Source: Pseudomonas mucoides
Lineage (GTDB): Bacteria > Pseudomonadota > Gammaproteobacteria > Pseudomonadales > Pseudomonadaceae
Direction: 5' to 3'
NCBI RefSeq assembly: GCF_015461845.1
Contig: NZ_JACOPW010000002.1
Coordinates: forward strand, 1,178,001 to 1,242,000
DNA: 64,000 nucleotides
A program made the position numbers and the translations under genes. Shown here piece by piece: positions 15,529-24,531 of the stretch. Each line of letters begins with the position of its first letter. Positions within the stretch are counted from its first letter, which is position 1. The notes beneath the pieces are model-generated. The model had not been told where the DNA came from, did not search any database, and saw only the letters and a list, made by a program, of their open reading frames with translations.

Positions 15529-17024
15529 CGCACCGCCTCCATCGCAGGTTGGGTCATGGCGAGGATGTCGCTCTCGGTAATGGCATCGATCACCCGGCGT
15601 TCGGACGCGAGGTCCAGCGAGCGGCTGAGGATGAAGTACGTCAGGCCCGACACCACCAATCCCACCAGCCAGGCGATGTCCACGCCTTCGAGCATCCGCG
15701 CCAGCGGGCCGACGAAGACTTCTTTGTTGGCGGCGGCATCGAAGATGTAGAAGAACGGCACCATCGCGGCGAAGCCGATCAGGTAGGAGACGATGCCACG
15801 GAATTGCCAGGCGCCGTAGATGCCGTTCGGGGTGAAGAAGTGCGGGATGGCATAGCGGCCTTTGCGAACGAAGAAGTAGTCGACCAGGTTGACGGCGGTC
15901 CAGGGCACGAGGAAGTACAGGAGCAACACGAGGAAGGTGTTCAGCAGCGCGATGCCGTCGCCTTTGATCGACAGCACGCAGGTCAGCAGGATCACGCTGA
16001 TCGCGGTGATGGACAGGATGCGGGCGCGGGGTGTTGGGGTGATTTTCTTGATCGAGTCAGCGCCGGTCAGCAGCGTCAGCATGGCGCTGTAGGTGTTGAG
16101 CGCGATGATCGGCAGGAAGCCCGCGACCGAGACGATCACCAGCACGTTGCCCAGCCCCGGAATCATCGAAGAGCCAACCTGGTTCAATGCGACCAGTGCA
16201 TCCACCGCTTTCAACTGCTGCGCCAGCCACGCGCCGAGGCCGATCATCCAGCTGCCGGACAGCGAGGCGCCGATGAACACGGCGGCGATCAGTTTGGGGC
16301 GGCTGGTGTTTTTCGGCAGGTAACGGGAATAGTCGGAGACATAGGGCGCATAGGAAATGTTGTAGCTGGCGCCGATGGCGAACAGTGTGGCGAACGCGAC
16401 CCAGTTGAAGCCGAGGTCAGTTGCCGGGGTGACGCCTTCCTGGCCGGCGCCGAACATCAGGGCGATGGTGACCAGTGCGTACAGCGGCAAGGTGGCGAGC
16501 AACGCCCACTTGAAGGCTTTGTGCATCAGGTCGTGGCCGTAGATCGACAGCAGCGCGCCGATCAGCACCACCGCCACGGCGACGATGGTCGGGTCGATGC
16601 CGAACACGTGTTCGAGGCCGTTCATGATCAGCGAGATGTTCACCACGTTGAAGCCGACGAACACAAACATCGTCGCCATCAGGGCCAGGATTACGCCGCG
16701 ATAACCGAACTGGGCGCGGGACTGGATCATTTGCGGCAAGCCCATTTCCGGACCTTGCGAGCCGTGGAAGGCCATGAAGATGGTGCCGAACATGATGCCC
16801 AGCGCGCCGGCGAGCATGGTCCACAGCGCTGACAAGCCGAGGCTTGGGCCGACGAAACCGATGGAGATGGTGAAGAAGTGGAAGTTGCCCAGGAACCAGA
16901 AAGGTCCTTGGCTGCTGAGTTTGGCGTGACGTTCGTTTTGCGGAATGTAGTCGATCGAGTGGCCTTCGATGGCCAACCCGCTGCTCGCTTCGAGGGCGTG
17001 CGCAGTTTGTGGGGACCCTGACAT
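15525..17024 (-). CDS. NCS1 family cytosine/purine/allantoin-type permease
   Basis: 499 residues with about twelve hydrophobic segments. NCS1 features include IPQNERHAKLSSQGPFWFLG at the N-terminus, GSQGPEMGLPQMIQSRAQFG (about 88-107) and ASYNISYAPYVSDYSRYLP (about 217-235), the last typical of cytosine permease/CodB-like members. These are sodium- or proton-coupled importers of nucleobases, hydantoins or allantoin. It is first in an operon with the nitrilase-family gene and divergent from a LysR gene. Confidence 0.9.
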   Translation of the reverse strand: MSGSPQTAHALEASSGLAIEGHSIDYIPQNERHAKLSSQGPFWFLGNFHFFTISIGFVGPSLGLSALWTMLAGALGIMFGTIFMAFHGSQGPEMGLPQMIQSRAQFGYRGVILALMATMFVFVGFNVVNISLIMNGLEHVFGIDPTIVAVAVVLIGALLSIYGHDLMHKAFKWALLATLPLYALVTIALMFGAGQEGVTPATDLGFNWVAFATLFAIGASYNISYAPYVSDYSRYLPKNTSRPKLIAAVFIGASLSGSWMIGLGAWLAQQLKAVDALVALNQVGSSMIPGLGNVLVIVSVAGFLPIIALNTYSAMLTLLTGADSIKKITPTPRARILSITAISVILLTCVLSIKGDGIALLNTFLVLLLYFLVPWTAVNLVDYFFVRKGRYAIPHFFTPNGIYGAWQFRGIVSYLIGFAAMVPFFYIFDAAANKEVFVGPLARMLEGVDIAWLVGLVVSGLTYFILSRSLDLASERRVIDAITESDILAMTQPAMEAVR

Positions 17025-17130
17025 ACGAATGTTCCTATGCTGGTGATTGTTGTTTTTATGGGCAAAGCGCCGGTTTCATTGCAATGTAGGGCGTCGGTCA
17101 GGGCGGTAAAATATCGCAGGCGCACTGTTT

Positions 17131-17150
17131 ACATAGACCGGCGTCTATGT
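17131..17150. promoter_or_regulatory. Candidate LysR operator
   Basis: ACATAGA (17131-17137) and TCTATGT (17144-17150) form a perfect inverted repeat with 6-bp spacer, containing ATAGA-N6-TCTAT with a T-N11-A-like core. It lies 21 bp before the LysR start and in the region shared with the divergent permease promoter, the expected place for a LysR recognition site. Confidence 0.5.
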
Positions 17151-17171
17151 GGTGAACATCGGAGGCAACAC

Positions 17172-18074
17172 ATGCTGGGCACTGTATCGGAACTGGATCT
17201 GCGTTTGATCCGGGTCTTTCTGACCGTCGTCGAGGCCGGTGGAATCTCGGCCGCGCAGACGGCACTCAACACCACGCAACCGACCATCAGCGCGCAATTG
17301 GCGACGCTGGAAGCGCGGGTCGGGTTTCGTCTGTGCGAGCGTGGGCGCGGCGGATTTTCGGTGACGCCCAAGGGTGGCCAGTTTGTCGAAGCGGCTCGTC
17401 GGTTATTGGCGGCGGCCGAGGGCTTTCGGGTTGAGGTGCAGCACATCAATCGCAAGGTGTCGGGCATCATCAACATTGGCTTGCTCGGTCAAATCGATCC
17501 GTCCGCCAACAAGAACATCGCCCTGGCGATTGCCCGTTTGCGCTCGCGCCATGAGGGGCTGTATTTCCACTTCACCGAGCTGTCGTCGTCGCTGCTGGAA
17601 GAGAAAATCATCAACGGCCATATCGATCTGGCCATCGGTTATTTCTGGCATCGCTTGCCCAACATCGATTACTTCCCGCTGTTCCAGGAAACCCAGATCG
17701 CCTACTGCGCGCCAGCGCATCCGCTGTTCGATCACGTCGGTGATCTGAGCCGCGAAGACGTACGCGATTACGACTGGGTCTGGCCCAGCCACCCCTTGCC
17801 GGAAATGCCCGCGCCCACGTCCATCGAACGTTTGACGGTGCTCACCGACAGCATGGACGGTGCGGCGCTGCTGATTCTGTCGGGCCAGCACTTGGGTTTT
17901 CTGCCCCAGCATTACGCGGCCAAACATGAAGAGTTGGGGCAGTTGCATCCGCTCAACCCTGAGCTGCTGCGTTATGAGGTGGGTTTCCATGCGGCGGTGC
18001 GACATTCGGCGCGGCAACGGGAGGTGGTGAGTGCCTTTCTGGCGGAGTTGATCGGGATTTTTGCAGACGGGTAA
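17172..18074 (+). CDS. LysR family transcriptional regulator
   Basis: 300 residues from MLGTVSELDLRLIRVFLTVV, preceded by GGAGGCAAC; a longer upstream frame was rejected. HTH: GISAAQTALNTTQPTISAQL then LEARVGFRLCERGRGGF (about 20-60). The effector domain follows (INIGLLGQIDPSANKNIALA, HIDLAIGYFWH, GQHLGFLPQHYA). It is divergent from the NCS1 permease-amidase operon with a palindromic box between them, so it is the likely activator of that operon. Confidence 0.93.
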   Translation: MLGTVSELDLRLIRVFLTVVEAGGISAAQTALNTTQPTISAQLATLEARVGFRLCERGRGGFSVTPKGGQFVEAARRLLAAAEGFRVEVQHINRKVSGIINIGLLGQIDPSANKNIALAIARLRSRHEGLYFHFTELSSSLLEEKIINGHIDLAIGYFWHRLPNIDYFPLFQETQIAYCAPAHPLFDHVGDLSREDVRDYDWVWPSHPLPEMPAPTSIERLTVLTDSMDGAALLILSGQHLGFLPQHYAAKHEELGQLHPLNPELLRYEVGFHAAVRHSARQREVVSAFLAELIGIFADG

Positions 18075-18116
18075 TCAAGGGACGAACATCGATCCGCCCC
18101 TTTTCAGGCCAGGCTC

Positions 18117-18299
18117 TCACCGCTCTTCAAGCACACCGAAGCGCAGGTTGTTGGCCACGTAATCCGGATGGAAGACATCCTGATCGAGCTGGAACAGCGC
18201 TTTGTACTGCGGCAGGCGCTCGTTCTGGTTGAAGGGTTCGTCGGGGCTCACGCCTGTTAGCTCGGCGAGAAGATCGCCAATCAGTTGTTCTACGCTCAT
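18117..18299 (-). CDS. Small hypothetical protein, 60 aa
   Basis: Starts MSVEQLIGDLLAELTGVSPD with GAGAG about 9 nt upstream; the longer frame upstream is non-protein-like. The product is acidic, with no signal peptide or cysteine, and ends NLRFGVLEER. I do not recognise a family. It converges with the LysR gene (43 bp apart), and 265 bp separate its start from the divergent TetR gene. Confidence 0.6.
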   Translation of the reverse strand: MSVEQLIGDLLAELTGVSPDEPFNQNERLPQYKALFQLDQDVFHPDYVANNLRFGVLEER

Positions 18300-18564
18300 T
18301 TTATTATTCTCTCTGCGACTGAAGGTCTGTGCGGTCAAGCCGCCGAACGGCGGGGCTTGTAGCGCCGTTCGTGAGAAGAATTTAATACACCTAAGCGTCA
18401 TTAATTTTTCAATTGGCGACAGCGCTTTCTCATTTCATGACAATTTGTTTCCGTTGATCCGGCAGTTCCACATCAGTCATCAACAGCCGACGGCGACGTC
18501 ATCGCTGGCCTCCACGCTATATATTTTTGTATATTGCGTAGCTCAAATCGCCTAGACCCTCTCC

Positions 18565-19206
18565 ATGAGCCGCATTCGCCAGCATAATCAGCACCTCATC
18601 CTGGCCGCCGCCAGCGAAGAGTTCGCAGCCAAAGGTTTCGATGCCACCCAGACCCGGGACATCGCTGCGCGTGCGGGGATGCCGAAGGCGAATCTGTATT
18701 ACTACTTTCAGAGCAAGGAAAACCTCTACTCGCGCGTGCTGCTCGGGTTTGTCGAGCCGCTGCTGCACGCCTCGGCCGCGCTGCGCGAAAGCGATGACCC
18801 GGTGGCGGGATTACAGGCCTACATTGCCGCGCGAATCCGTATCGCCCGCGAGCATCCGCACATTGCCAAGGTGTTCAGTAGTGAGTTGCTGCTGGGGGCA
18901 CGGCAATTGCCCGAGGAGTGCCGGGACCTGCTGTATGCCGAGGCGCAACGCAATGTGGAGTGTCTGCGAAGCTGGATTGATCGGGGCCTGTTGGCGCCGG
19001 TGGACCCGGAACATTTGATGCTGTTCATCTGGTCGGCGACCCGGAGCTACACCAATCTGGGTTGGCAGATAGCGCACATCACCGGGCAGCAAACGCCGCA
19101 GGATGAGGATTACGCGAGGGCGGCGGCGACCATTACCCGGCTGGTGTTGGGCGGTGTGGTGCCTGAGGTCGGGCAGTCGCCGAGGGCGTTGATGTTTGCG
19201 ACGTGA
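18565..19206 (+). CDS. TetR family regulator, RutR/YcdC-like
   Basis: 213 residues. HTH region: HNQHLILAAASEEFAAKGFD, then TQTRDIAARAGMPKANLYYY and FQSKENLYSRVL (about 8-60). The C-terminal half (YIAARIRIAREHPHIAKVFS, ELLLGARQLPEECRDLL, WSATRSYTNLGWQIAHITG) resembles the YcdC/RutR ligand domain, which in E. coli senses uracil. Neighbouring NCS1 permease, amidase and isochorismatase-type genes make a nitrogen-base or ureide link plausible. No RutR-type TTGACCA palindrome was found nearby. A -10-like TATATTG lies about 35 bp before the start. Confidence 0.88.
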   Translation: MSRIRQHNQHLILAAASEEFAAKGFDATQTRDIAARAGMPKANLYYYFQSKENLYSRVLLGFVEPLLHASAALRESDDPVAGLQAYIAARIRIAREHPHIAKVFSSELLLGARQLPEECRDLLYAEAQRNVECLRSWIDRGLLAPVDPEHLMLFIWSATRSYTNLGWQIAHITGQQTPQDEDYARAAATITRLVLGGVVPEVGQSPRALMFAT

Positions 19207-19245
19207 GCAGCCTGAAGCGTCCGGGCCTCAGGGCTGTCAGTAGAT

Positions 19246-19779
19246 TCAGATGCGGATTTCAGCCGCAGGCTTGACGTCGATGCGCGCCACCGAACCGGTC
19301 AGGTGCGCCAGGTCCTTGTTGTACTCGGCGATGATGTCTTCGGCAGTCAGGTTACCGTTGTCGAAGGTGGAGTGCGCGTCCGCTGCCAGCTCCACGTCGT
19401 AGCCCAGTTTCAGTGCCTGACGCACGGTCGCGTTGATGCAGTAGTCGGTTTGCAAACCGCAGATGATCAGGCGCTCGAACTCCTCTCTCGGCAGCAGCTT
19501 TCCCAGGTGAGTCTGGTAGAAGGAGTCCGGGGTTGTCTTGCGTACGAACTTATCCTCGGGGTCAGTCACAAGTCCTTCGGCCAGTTGCCAGCTGGCCGAG
19601 TCATGCACGAGCGGCCCGCTCTCGTCTTCGTGCTGGATCAACACGACCGGCACCCCGGCGATCCGGGCCCGAATGCTCAAGTGGTTGATGTTCTCGATAA
19701 CGCGATTGATCTCAAAGCACTCGTCCTCGCCAAAGCAAAGCGCTTGCTGGACGTCGATGATTAGCAGTGCAGTGGCCAT
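19246..19779 (-). CDS. Isochorismatase-family cysteine hydrolase
   Basis: 177 residues with the Asp-Lys-Cys triad D9 (LIIDVQQ), K81 (RKTTPDSFY) and C114 (GLQTDYCINATV), including the preceding cis-peptide region of the family. Members hydrolyse amides such as nicotinamide, ureidoacrylate (RutB) or carbamoylsarcosine; true isochorismatases lack the cysteine. The substrate is not determinable. It is convergent with the RutR-like TetR gene. Confidence 0.92.
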   Translation of the reverse strand: MATALLIIDVQQALCFGEDECFEINRVIENINHLSIRARIAGVPVVLIQHEDESGPLVHDSASWQLAEGLVTDPEDKFVRKTTPDSFYQTHLGKLLPREEFERLIICGLQTDYCINATVRQALKLGYDVELAADAHSTFDNGNLTAEDIIAEYNKDLAHLTGSVARIDVKPAAEIRI

Positions 19780-19847
19780 GATTCATTCCTTGAACAATCA
19801 ATGGATCACGGGACGAAAATAGATCCGTCCCCTTTCAAACACAACCG

Positions 19848-21575
19848 CTAGTAGCCGAGTGACAACCCGGTGTTGCGACGTGGGTCGTTGGCGCCGTAGA
19901 AGCGGTTTTTGCCGACCTGTTTACCTTCCAGCGAAGGTGCGCCGACGAGGATCGCCGCGACGTGGTTGGCATCCTGTGGCCCGGCAAACTTATGCCCCCA
20001 GCTTTCGAGGATCTTCACCGTGTCCGGGCTGGTGGTGAAGGTCTCGAGGTTGGTCTCTTCCGGCAGCCATTGCTGGTGGAAACGCGGGGCGTCCACCGCT
20101 TCCTGGATGTTCATGCCGTAGTCGATCACGTTGAGCATGGTCAGCAAGGTGGCGGTGATGATGCGGCTGCCGCCGGGGGTGCCGACGACCATCACGACCT
20201 TGCCGTCCTTGGTGACGATGGTCGGGCTCATGGACGACAGCGGCGCCTTGCCGGGGGCGATGGCGTTGGCCTCCCCTTGCACCAGGCCGTACATGTTCGG
20301 CACGCCGATTTTCGAGGTGAAGTCGTCCATTTCGTCGTTGAGGATGACCCCGGTTTTGCTGGCCATGACGCCGGCACCGAACCAGTCGTTGAGGGTGTAT
20401 GTCATCGACACCGCGTTGCCCCATTTGTCGACGATGGAGAAGTGCGTGGTGTTGCTGCCCTCATGCGGCGCTACGCCGGGTTTGATCTCGCGGGACACGC
20501 CGGCCTTCTGCGGCTGGATCGCGGCACGCAGTTTGGTGGCGTAGTTTTTGTCCAGCAAATGCGCGATTGGATTTTTCACGAAATCCGGGTCGCCGAGGTA
20601 GCTGTTGCGGTCCACATACGCATGGCGCATCGCTTCGATCTGATAGTGCATACCTTGGGCCGAGTGGTAGCCCAGGTCTTTCATCGGGTAACCGTCGAGG
20701 ATGTTCAGGATCTCGCAAATCACTACCCCGCCGGAGCTTGGTGGCGGTGCCGAGACCACGTGGTAGCCACGGTAATCGCACTCGATAGGCGCCAGTTCGC
20801 GGGTTTTATATTTGTCGAGGTCGGCCTGGGTGATGATGCCTTTGTTGGCCTGACTGGAGGTGACGATGGCGTCGGCGACCCAGCCTTTATAGAAACCGTC
20901 GGCGCCCTTCTCGGAAATTTCCCGCAGGGTTTTGGCCAGGTCCTTCTGCACCAGTTTTTGCCCGACTTGCATCGGCTCGCCGTTGCTCAGGAAGATCGAG
21001 CCGGAGTCCTTCATGTCTTTCTTGAACACGTCGGTGGCGTAGTCAAGCAAATCGACATCGCCCTGCTCCAGGGCAAACCCGTCTTCGGCCAGTTTGATCG
21101 CCGGGGCGATCACTTCCTTGCGCGGCTTGGTGCCGTACTTGCTCAGGGCCAGTTCCATACCGGACACCGTGCCCGGCACACCGACAGCCAGGTGGCCACG
21201 GGTACTGAGGTCGGGGACGACATTGCCTTCTTTGTCGAGGTACATGTTAGCGGTGGCGGCCAGCGGGGCTTTTTCACGGAAATCGAGGAAGGTCTTGCGC
21301 CCGTCCGCCAGCTGAATGGTCATGAAACCGCCGCCACCGAGGTTGCCCGCTGCGGGATACACCACCGCCAGCGCATACGCCACCGCGACGCCGGCATCCA
21401 CGGCATTGCCGCCGTTCTTGAGCACATCAACGCCCACCTGGGAGGCCAGGTGCTGGGCCGTGACCACCATGCCGTTTTCGGCCGCGACGGGGGCCACAGA
21501 GGCGGCGTGGGCAGTCAGGCAGCTAAGCGCCAATGAGGTCGCGATGAGCGATTTGGCAAAAGGTTCGTACTTCAT
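19848..21575 (-). CDS. ggt: Gamma-glutamyltransferase
   Basis: 575 residues from MKYEPFAKSLIATSLALSCL, a signal peptide with cleavage near AHA (about residue 23). The longer frame start is rejected because it would bury the signal peptide. The N-terminal nucleophile of the self-cleaving precursor is the second Thr of SNTTHFSIVDKWGNAVS (about residue 370), and the gamma-glutamyl-binding GTPGGSRIITATLLTM lies near 460-475. The periplasmic enzyme removes the gamma-glutamyl group from glutathione and related compounds. It is divergent from ogt across 149 bp. Confidence 0.95.
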   Translation of the reverse strand: MKYEPFAKSLIATSLALSCLTAHAASVAPVAAENGMVVTAQHLASQVGVDVLKNGGNAVDAGVAVAYALAVVYPAAGNLGGGGFMTIQLADGRKTFLDFREKAPLAATANMYLDKEGNVVPDLSTRGHLAVGVPGTVSGMELALSKYGTKPRKEVIAPAIKLAEDGFALEQGDVDLLDYATDVFKKDMKDSGSIFLSNGEPMQVGQKLVQKDLAKTLREISEKGADGFYKGWVADAIVTSSQANKGIITQADLDKYKTRELAPIECDYRGYHVVSAPPPSSGGVVICEILNILDGYPMKDLGYHSAQGMHYQIEAMRHAYVDRNSYLGDPDFVKNPIAHLLDKNYATKLRAAIQPQKAGVSREIKPGVAPHEGSNTTHFSIVDKWGNAVSMTYTLNDWFGAGVMASKTGVILNDEMDDFTSKIGVPNMYGLVQGEANAIAPGKAPLSSMSPTIVTKDGKVVMVVGTPGGSRIITATLLTMLNVIDYGMNIQEAVDAPRFHQQWLPEETNLETFTTSPDTVKILESWGHKFAGPQDANHVAAILVGAPSLEGKQVGKNRFYGANDPRRNTGLSLGY

Positions 21576-21724
21576 GAGTCGGTCTCTTTTTGTTTTTAGG
21601 GTCTGAAAAAAGCAGAGAAAACGTTTCAAGAGCAGAAGGCAGTATGGCTCGGATTACACATTGCGCCTCCCCGTCGAGGCAGTATGCTGAGGCTCTGTTC
21701 AGCCCTTCTGCGGAGTCCGCCAGC

Positions 21725-22240
21725 ATGACCTACACCTTCACCACCCTGGCGTCTCCGGTCGGCGAACTGAAGCTGGTGGCGAAAGAGGCAAGACTGGCGG
21801 CCATCCTCTGGGAAAACGACAAGCCGAACCGGGTGCGGCTGGGCCCGATGCACGAAGCGCCGGACAACCCGATCCTGGTGCGCGCCGTTCAGCAGTTGCA
21901 GGAATACTTTGCCGGCACCCGAAACTCGTTCGATCTGGAACTGGATTTTGCCGGCACGGATTTTCAGAAGAAGGTGTGGCAAGCCCTGCTGACCATCCCG
22001 TTCGGCGAGACGCGCAGCTACAGCCAGATCGCCGAGCAAATCGGCAACCCGAGCGCGGTTCGGGCGGTGGGCGCGGCGAATGGCAAAAACCCGATCTCGA
22101 TTGTTGCACCCTGCCATCGGGTGATCGGCGCCTCGGGCAAGCTCACCGGATTTGCCGGTGGGCTGGAGGCGAAAGAGCGGTTGCTGACGCTTGAAGGGTG
22201 CGAGTGGTCAGGCGCCAGCAGAACGGGCGACCTGTTCTGA
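21725..22240 (+). CDS. ogt: Methylated-DNA-[protein]-cysteine S-methyltransferase
   Basis: 171 residues from MTYTFTTLASPVGELKLVAK; upstream frame extensions were rejected. The acceptor cysteine lies in ISIVAPCHRVIGASGKLTGF (about residues 122-141), and TDFQKKVWQALLTIPFGETR and SYSQIAEQIGNPSAVRAVG form the DNA-binding helix region. It repairs O6-alkylguanine and O4-alkylthymine by suicide transfer. No Ada-type regulatory domain is present, so the Ogt type is favoured. Confidence 0.95.
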   Translation: MTYTFTTLASPVGELKLVAKEARLAAILWENDKPNRVRLGPMHEAPDNPILVRAVQQLQEYFAGTRNSFDLELDFAGTDFQKKVWQALLTIPFGETRSYSQIAEQIGNPSAVRAVGAANGKNPISIVAPCHRVIGASGKLTGFAGGLEAKERLLTLEGCEWSGASRTGDLF

Positions 22241-22416
22241 CTGACCGGAACACCTCTAGCAGCTGCCGAGCCTGCGAGGCTGCGTTCGGCGGCGAAGCCG
22301 TCGTAATCCGAGCGCACTCGATCTAGCTGATGCACCGCGCTTCCCACATCCACGGCTGCGGCCCGCATCAGACACAGCCTCGCAGAGCTCGTCAGCGGCT
22401 ACAGGGAAAGCGTCGC

Positions 22417-23004
22417 TCAGGTGAAAATGTTCTTCATCGCCGCGTATTGCAGCAGCATGATGGTCTTGGCGTCGCAGATTTCCCCGCGATAAAACGCTTC
22501 AAGCGCCTCGTCGAAGGCCCACTCCAGCACCTCCAGCTCTTCGGTCTCTTCCTCCAGCCCACCGCCCTCGCTGACTTTCGACGTGGCGTCGTACTCGGCA
22601 ATAAAGAAGTGCAGCTTTTCAGTGACCGAGCCGGGGCTCATGTACGACTCGAAGATCTTTTGTACGTGGTGCACGCGGTAACCGGTTTCTTCCTCGGCTT
22701 CGGCGCGGATGCGTTCTTCCGGCGCAGCACCTTCGAGCAACCCGGCGGCCACTTCAATCAGCAAGCCGTCATGGCCGTTGACGAACACCGGCAAGCGGAA
22801 CTGGCGCGTCAGCACGACAGTACGCTTCTCGCGGTTGAACAACAGAATCGCCGCGCCGTTGCCCCGGTCGTAGACCTCGCGGGTCTGACGTTGCCAGTCG
22901 CCGCTGTTGCGCTGATAGTCGAAGGTAATTTTTTTCAGCAGGTACCAGTCGTGGGACAACACCTGGGATTCGATAATGTTGACCCGTTCGGCTGTGTTCG
23001 CCAT
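22417..23004 (-). CDS. nudK: NUDIX hydrolase, GDP-mannose pyrophosphatase NudK-like
   Basis: 195 residues from MANTAERVNIIESQVLSHDW, with AGGA upstream. It follows E. coli NudK closely in layout: REVYDRGNGAAILLFNREKR, QFRLPVFVNG, the Nudix box GLLEGAAPEERIRAEAEEET (about residues 88-107), then ESYMSPGSVTEKLHFFIAEY. NudK hydrolyses GDP-mannose and other nucleotide sugars to the sugar phosphate and NMP. Symbol assignment rests on remembered likeness. Confidence 0.88.
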   Translation of the reverse strand: MANTAERVNIIESQVLSHDWYLLKKITFDYQRNSGDWQRQTREVYDRGNGAAILLFNREKRTVVLTRQFRLPVFVNGHDGLLIEVAAGLLEGAAPEERIRAEAEEETGYRVHHVQKIFESYMSPGSVTEKLHFFIAEYDATSKVSEGGGLEEETEELEVLEWAFDEALEAFYRGEICDAKTIMLLQYAAMKNIFT

Positions 23005-23090
23005 GGCACCGCATCCTTTTTCGTGAGAAGTGCCCATGGTAGGCGAAAACGCAAAAGCCCTGCATCTCCCTGACACCTAATACGGGACCT

Positions 23091-23126
23091 TGTAGCAGCC
23101 GGACGCAGGCTTCGCCAGCTGCTACA
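23091..23126. repeat. REP-like palindrome
   Basis: TGTAGCAGC (23091-23099) and GCTGCTACA (23118-23126) are perfectly complementary, enclosing GC-rich text typical of the TGTAGCAGC-class Pseudomonas REP. A decayed relative lies around 22257-22410 downstream of ogt (CTCTAGCAGCTGCCGAGCCT and TCAGCGGCTACAGGG). Confidence 0.6.
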
Positions 23127-23146
23127 GGGTTGGGGGGGGCTCAGGT

Positions 23147-23584
23147 TCAGGACAGCTGCGCTTTGTATTCTTTTTCGTACTGGCCGGCGAGGGTTTCTTT
23201 CTGTTTGTCATCGAGCAGTTTGCCGGCCATCTGGAAGAACTTCTGCTCTTCCTCTTTCAGGTGGTGATGAACCTTCTCGGCCAACTTCTTCGCGGTCGCC
23301 AGCCAGGCCGGGCTGGACATCTCGGTCGCGTCCAGTTCCTCCATCATTTCGTCCATTTCGTGGTGTTCGGCGATGGCGTGGCGGCTCAGGTCGACGCCGT
23401 TGTCGAACTCCATCAGCGGAATATAGAAATGCCGCTCCTCGGCGGTTTCGTGGGCCTGGAGTTCGGACTTGAGTTGTTTGTAAGCCTCGACCCGCTCAGG
23501 GGTGTCGCCACTGGTATTGATCAGCGCATCGGCATAACCGCGTTGGCGCTCGTGGCTTTCACGCAAGGCTTCGAAAATATTCAC
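23147..23584 (-). CDS. Hemerythrin HHE domain protein
   Basis: 145 residues, all-helical, with histidines spaced for a di-iron site: RESHERQ (about 8-14), HETAEERHFYIPLM (about 50-63), HAIAEHHEMDEMM (about 74-86), and KVHHHLKEEEQKFF (about 109-122). Such proteins bind O2, NO or iron and are linked to oxidative or nitrosative stress or metal balance. It appears to be a single-gene unit. Confidence 0.92.
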   Translation of the reverse strand: MNIFEALRESHERQRGYADALINTSGDTPERVEAYKQLKSELQAHETAEERHFYIPLMEFDNGVDLSRHAIAEHHEMDEMMEELDATEMSSPAWLATAKKLAEKVHHHLKEEEQKFFQMAGKLLDDKQKETLAGQYEKEYKAQLS

Positions 23585-23710
23585 GGGGTGTCCTCATTGG
23601 CCGCGTTCTGAAGTGACGCTGTTTAGGCTAGACCTCCGCGCGACGGCGACGGTTCCACAATTACCGCGAGCACGCTAGGCTGGCGGATCATTGCCAAAAG
23701 GATGTCGCTC

Positions 23711-24136
23711 ATGACCCTGCGAATCGAACAGTCGCAAAACCCCACGGACGCAGAACGTGAGGCGATCCTCATACCGCTGCGCGCCTACAACACCGCGCAG
23801 GCTGGCCCCGGCAATCCGCAACCGCTGGCGTTGCTGGTGCGCGACGACAACGGCGAGATTCTCGGCGGGTTGTATGGCCGGTTCTTTTACCAGTGGCTGT
23901 TTATCGAGTTGCTGTCGGTGCCTGAACAGGCTCGGGGACAGGGTTTGGGCTCGAAACTGATGCAGATGGCCGAAGACCTGGCGCGGGAAAAGGAATGCGT
24001 GGGGATCTGGCTGGACACCTTCGACTTTCAGGCGCCGGAGTTTTACAAACGGCTCGGTTACAGCGAGCTAGGCCAAATTGCCGACTACCCGCCGGGCCAC
24101 AAACGCCACTTCTTCCAGAAACGCCTGATCAACTGA
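23711..24136 (+). CDS. GNAT family N-acetyltransferase
   Basis: 141 residues from the ATG at 23711; the ATG at 23702 overlaps the AAAAGGA ribosome site and is less likely. The acetyl-CoA loop is VPEQARGQGLGSKLMQMAED (about 78-97), followed by CVGIWLDTFDFQAPEFYKRL. The substrate is unknown. Confidence 0.9.
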   Translation: MTLRIEQSQNPTDAEREAILIPLRAYNTAQAGPGNPQPLALLVRDDNGEILGGLYGRFFYQWLFIELLSVPEQARGQGLGSKLMQMAEDLAREKECVGIWLDTFDFQAPEFYKRLGYSELGQIADYPPGHKRHFFQKRLIN

Positions 24137-24180
24137 TCAAAACACAAACCTCCTACAGGGGGTACTGCGTCAGCTCTGAT

Positions 24181-24531
24181 TCAGAGACAAGTCGCCAACG
24201 CCGCCAAACGGCGCTTGGCAACAAAATCGTCATGCTGCGCGTAGTAACTGATCACGGTGCCGGACGCATCGGTGGTCACGTCGATAAAGGATTCCGCCGA
24301 CCGCGTGTAAACCGTCGAACCGCCCTTTTTACCCGGCTGCAAATACGCGCCGGCGTCCACGCCGAACACCGCCTCGTCCTGCCAGGAAAACTGCACGCAC
24401 TGGGCCACGACCATTTCCGGCTTGTTCGAGTTCAGGGTTTTGTACGGGGCCTTGGTGCGAGCATCGTCCATCACCGAGCCCGCGCATCCCGCCAGCAACG
24501 TTACGGCCAGCGCCACCATCAGAATTCGCAT
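24181..24531 (-). CDS. Small lipoprotein
   Basis: 116 residues. MRILMVALAVTLLAGCAGSV is a lipoprotein signal with lipobox LAGC and acylated C16. The mature part contains VVAQCVQFSWQDEAVFG and ends in a terminal cysteine segment (ALATCL). No recognised family beyond Pseudomonas lipoproteins; outer-membrane location is expected. Confidence 0.85.
   Translation of the reverse strand: MRILMVALAVTLLAGCAGSVMDDARTKAPYKTLNSNKPEMVVAQCVQFSWQDEAVFGVDAGAYLQPGKKGGSTVYTRSAESFIDVTTDASGTVISYYAQHDDFVAKRRLAALATCL

Noticed and set aside
15516..16832. Long plus-strand open frame (438 aa) opposite the NCS1 permease
   Set aside because: Composition is Gln/His/Arg/Asp-rich shadow text, and the minus strand carries a clear membrane transporter.
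19962..21536. 524-aa plus-strand frame opposite ggt
   Set aside because: Shadow frame; the minus strand encodes a full gamma-glutamyltransferase with signal peptide and catalytic Thr.
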